Assembly (NCBI GenBank): GCA_026874595.1
Contig: CM049314.1
Span: 65,754,800-65,818,799, forward strand
Length of the DNA stretch: 64,000 nt
Source: Sipunculus nudus
Taxonomy: Eukaryota; Annelida; Sipuncula; Golfingiida; Sipunculidae
Reading direction: 5' to 3'
Shown here piece by piece: positions 60,710 through 64,000 of the stretch. Within the stretch, counting starts at the first letter, position 1, and every line of letters starts with the position of its first letter. The translations under genes were made by a program, and so were the position numbers. The notes beneath the pieces are model-generated. The model worked only from the letters and a program-made list of their open reading frames with translations. It ran no database searches and was not told where the DNA came from.

Positions 60710-63100
60710 TTTATAATATCAGTATGTTTGCATATTATTGGGAAGATAATAAATCATATCTAATTGCACAGTTTCGTATGTTTCTTGGAATGTAAATCCC
60801 CGAAATCGCATTTTGTTTATGAAAAAAAAGTAGCCAAAAGCCTTATAAATAAATATAATATAGTTTAGGTATGGGTCGTATTTATATTTGTTAGCAGTAA
60901 TTGTTTTTCATCGATATTACAATATAGCATGCAAAGCGTATCTGTAACCGTATCAATGTGACGTATCGATCTTTATAGATATATCGGTATATTGATATAG
61001 TATAAACCAAGGGTTCACTGATATTTTGTGAGAGCAAAAACTCTGGTAAAAGTAGGTCCCGGACACCATTGTCTCAGTCTGTATATCACGGATATCTTGG
61101 ATTCAAACGTTCAGTCTTGGTCTCTGTTTGGCCGGTCTTGGCTTCATCAATGGTGTAAACCTCATACATTAAACTTTGTTTATATAATTGTCTATTTATC
61201 TAAAATTTCGATTTTCATGTTTTCATTGTTGAGTGATAAGAGAAACAGCTACACGTAAAATAAGTCTTTTAATGTATTCTTAATCTGTCATATGTTCATA
61301 TAATTATAACGAAAATAATCCTGTAGAAAGAAATCTTAATAAATACAAAATATTTACTTGACAAAATAATCCAAAATATCCTGGAGAAACTATTAAATCT
61401 GGTCAAATATTAATACTTCAATAACTATATGAAATAATTTCGAAAACATTTAAACAATGTAAATAATTCGAGGTATATCTGCTTATAGTGTAACGTAACA
61501 TCCTAACTCTCAAATGCATGGTAATACAAGCTCCATTTAGTAGGATATTCTTTCAAACCGTATATTTGTTTGTTGTTAGTCTTTTAACAGGCTTGATAAA
61601 GAAGTTTTCAAAAACATGGAATAACAGTCAAAATTAAATTGACCCGAACATGATAGTACTTTAATCATATTTATTCTTGCCGACTGCCTCACCCTGCCCC
61701 CCTCCCATCCCTCTCTCTTTCTCTTCTCCCTCTGCTCTCTTCTCTCTCTCTCTCCATCTTCAAGAAAAAGTACTGCGACTAAAATATGTACCCGTAAGTA
61801 ACTGAACACTGGCGTTGAGGCTTTATATATTTCCCTCCTGACTCTTAAAAGTGTTCGGTACTCAAAGGAAAATGAAACAAAGACAGGCAATAAAGTGAAA
61901 AAGAGTTCTCATGTTTACGAAAACACCACCTCATTAGGCAAGCTCTTTTGTTTATGTTTCAAATCGTAAATGGTGCTCAAGGGCATAACCTGGTTTTCAA
62001 ATTGTTTTGTTGTTCTATTTTAACGCTTGCTGTTTCCTGTAAACAATCAGATACAGATTTTTTTTTTTTTGGGGGGGGGGGGGGGATAATTTGTGAATAG
62101 ATTCTAAAAAACCCGTCAATCAAACAGGTTTTTAAGTTTTTTTTAATGTTAAAGTAAAACGCCTTCATTGTCGAATTTTAGTTAGACATTGAAGTACAGT
62201 GTGGACGAAAGATGAAGTATAAGGGTATTGGTGTTTGAATACTGCGTAAGATAATAGTTTATAATATGAACTTTAATTATTTTACATGGATTGTACAACT
62301 AGTTATAATGACTAATACGAGGCACTCTCTATGGTTTGGATGTTGGCGCTCGGTAGTCGGTAAGAGTGAAGGAAACCGGAAGACCAGGAGAAATCCACAG
62401 ACCTTGCTGTGATTCACAGTTTTATTAAAATGCAAGTGTTCTCGTCTTTCAATTGATCGTCCTTTATAATGTATGGTAAGGCTTGATCTTTCTAAGTCAT
62501 TTATAAACCTGGAACATTACGCTTTCTAGATAAGTAAATAGCTGATAACTAGATAATTATGTATTTTAACCATTGTCCAGAAGTATTTAAAATGTATGGA
62601 TCAATAAGATAGGACTCAACACCCAGGCAATAAAATGGGCGGGGAGTCCTAGTAGGTATTTTACAAAAAAAAATTATTCATTAATAGGTGTGAGATGAAG
62701 AATGTTTGGTATTAAGCGTATACTATTCTATTAAGGTCGGGACAGATGGTGCGCGAGCGTAACATGAAGTAGGTTACCACCATGTTGTGCGGCCAGTCAC
62801 TTGACTTTCCGATCGGATCAAAACTTTATGTAAAAAAAAATAACAACATTCGTTGTCCTGGTTGAACTATTAGCATTTATTATAATAAACATATTTAAAA
62901 AGAAATCACGCAAGTTTTACCCAGAGGTAAATCGGCTTCAACATCGGAAGCCATATTGGGAGTGATAGCGAAACATCGTGAAGGAAATTGGAAAGTCAAA
63001 CAGGATATAGGAAACATTAGAAAATATTCTAAGATACTAAAAAACCGACTGATTTTTTATAGCGATGAGATGAGAATAACATCCCGATCACATCTCTAGA
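60710..63100. other. Non-coding region
   Basis: A CT-rich tract (61690-61755), a T run followed by a 15-base G run (62071-62085), and a GAAGGAAACCGGAAGACCAGGAG segment near 62370 that resembles a widely dispersed animal repeat. No supported exon. Confidence 0.45.
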
Positions 63101-63109
63101 AACATCGAG

Positions 63110-64000
63110 AGTACATCATTGTTTGCCGATCTGTCATGAAGTTTCCGCCGCCTGAAGCCGTTTATACTCAAACAATCCACTTATTGTTATTAAAGAACGT
63201 CAGACTGCCGGAACTATTTGTCTCAACAGTCAAACTTCGAAATTAATATTTGTCACAATCGAACAAAATTTTTTGTTTATACTGCCCATATTTATAAAAT
63301 GTTTAAAATTTTATCAAATACTTTTTTTGCAGAAACATTCGTGTTTAATTTAATTTGTAACAATACAAACCCAATATATGTCATACATTTATGGCCTATA
63401 TTTATTCTCCTGATTACGTATATACCTATGCCTATGGTGTTATTTAGAAGCCGAAGTGCATTAATATGGGGAAATAAGGATTTGCCCGCGTTTCAGTGCG
63501 ATTCGACAAGGAGGTTTTCGATGTGACAAATAAATCTCCCAGCATGGCCCAATAATTTACAACTTTTTCCGAAGTGTTTCCGATGTTGACATCAGCGTCA
63601 TCTTATTTTTCAACTGGTTCTCATATATCGTCATCGGGGTAACATATGTATCCTTCCGTCAGATGACGTTTATACTCAAAACGAACCTCTTCAAGTCATG
63701 CAGTGTAGGGCGCCCTGGACTTCTCTTCTTAACTGCCAAACTTTAAAATCAAAATTTGTTACAATTAAACAAATACCATTTTTTACATTTCACATGCGCA
63801 TGCTTACATAATATTACTTATTCAATGAAGTTTTTATCACAGAAACATTTATGCCAATGTAATTTGTCTAGAAACAATTCCTGTCCATCATATTTGAATG
63901 GACTTACCCTCTTCATTACATTAATATAACTAGACCGCTGGTGTATTTAGACGTCTTGGTGCGTTGTTGGTGGGAGATGTTTTATGATCACAAACGCAGT
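63110..64000. repeat. Diverged direct repeat of about 510 bp, right edge
   Basis: 63150-63480 and 63660-63970 share, in order, CGTTTATACTCAAA, a CAAACTT...AAA block, TTTGT(C/T)ACAAT, ACATTC/ACATTT after GCAGAAACA or CACAGAAACA, TTAATTTGT or GTAATTTGT and GGTGTTATTTAGA or GGTGTATTTAGA. The repeat may continue past the window. Confidence 0.6.

Noticed and set aside
62925-62975. SRF or YY1-type promoter motif near GCCATATTGGG
   Set aside because: The CArG box is one A/T short and no other promoter feature or exon is near.

Overview
The window is AT-rich, repeat-dense animal nuclear DNA, most probably from a lophotrochozoan (mollusc-like) genome. The grounds are an intronless SLC5-type transporter, a Jockey/CR1-like non-LTR retrotransposon, tRNA-derived SINEs, many poly-C/poly-G runs, long TA and CT microsatellites, and element ends of a style common in mollusc repeats (AGCTCAGCTSACYATAAGTCAT; CTCCGCCAAGG). 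There are no operons. One intact protein-coding gene is well supported: a single-exon, 622-residue sodium:solute symporter of the SLC5 (monocarboxylate/multivitamin transporter-like) family at 33160-35028 (+). Taxon and exact substrate are inferred.

Layout. 1-900 is a 74-bp minisatellite at the left edge. 3893-6107 holds an old repeat element with a duplicated end segment. It is broken by the main discovery of the window: two copies of an apparently non-autonomous DNA transposon of about 4.2 kb in opposite orientation. Copy A is 6108-12501 and copy B is 16603-20842. They share CCCTTAC(C)GAAAAT ends, arrays of TATA-rich subterminal repeats, a collinear but diverged interior and a 2-bp TT/AA target duplication. 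An unoccupied paralogue of copy A's target lies at about 5505-5527. Copy A was later interrupted by a 5'-truncated, frameshifted retrotransposon (about 9909-12095). Between the copies, 14735-16480 is another composite element with inverted GGGAAG-rich ends, an 81-bp tandem repeat, a SINE and a broken membrane-protein-like reading frame.

23670-30950 is a satellite block. First comes a 338-340-bp satellite (about nine units), then a CpG-rich, ACGTT-rich satellite of about 315-bp monomers arranged as alternating dimers of 629-631 bp. The transporter gene follows, with a possible cadherin-repeat remnant on the opposite strand just upstream.

36 kb to the right edge is mostly non-coding: four copies of one SINE family, a 68-bp pyrimidine-rich minisatellite, an element with internal 160-bp tandem units, two MITE-like copies with CTCCGCCAAGG-type ends, a 27-bp minisatellite, a fold-back element rich in ATTCGCATGCGAAT palindromes, pogo-like MITE ends and several promoter-like motif clusters. 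None of these clusters can be tied to a confident downstream gene. Apart from the transporter and decayed element or gene fragments, I see no convincing exons. Long open frames over satellites are by-products of repeat periodicity.
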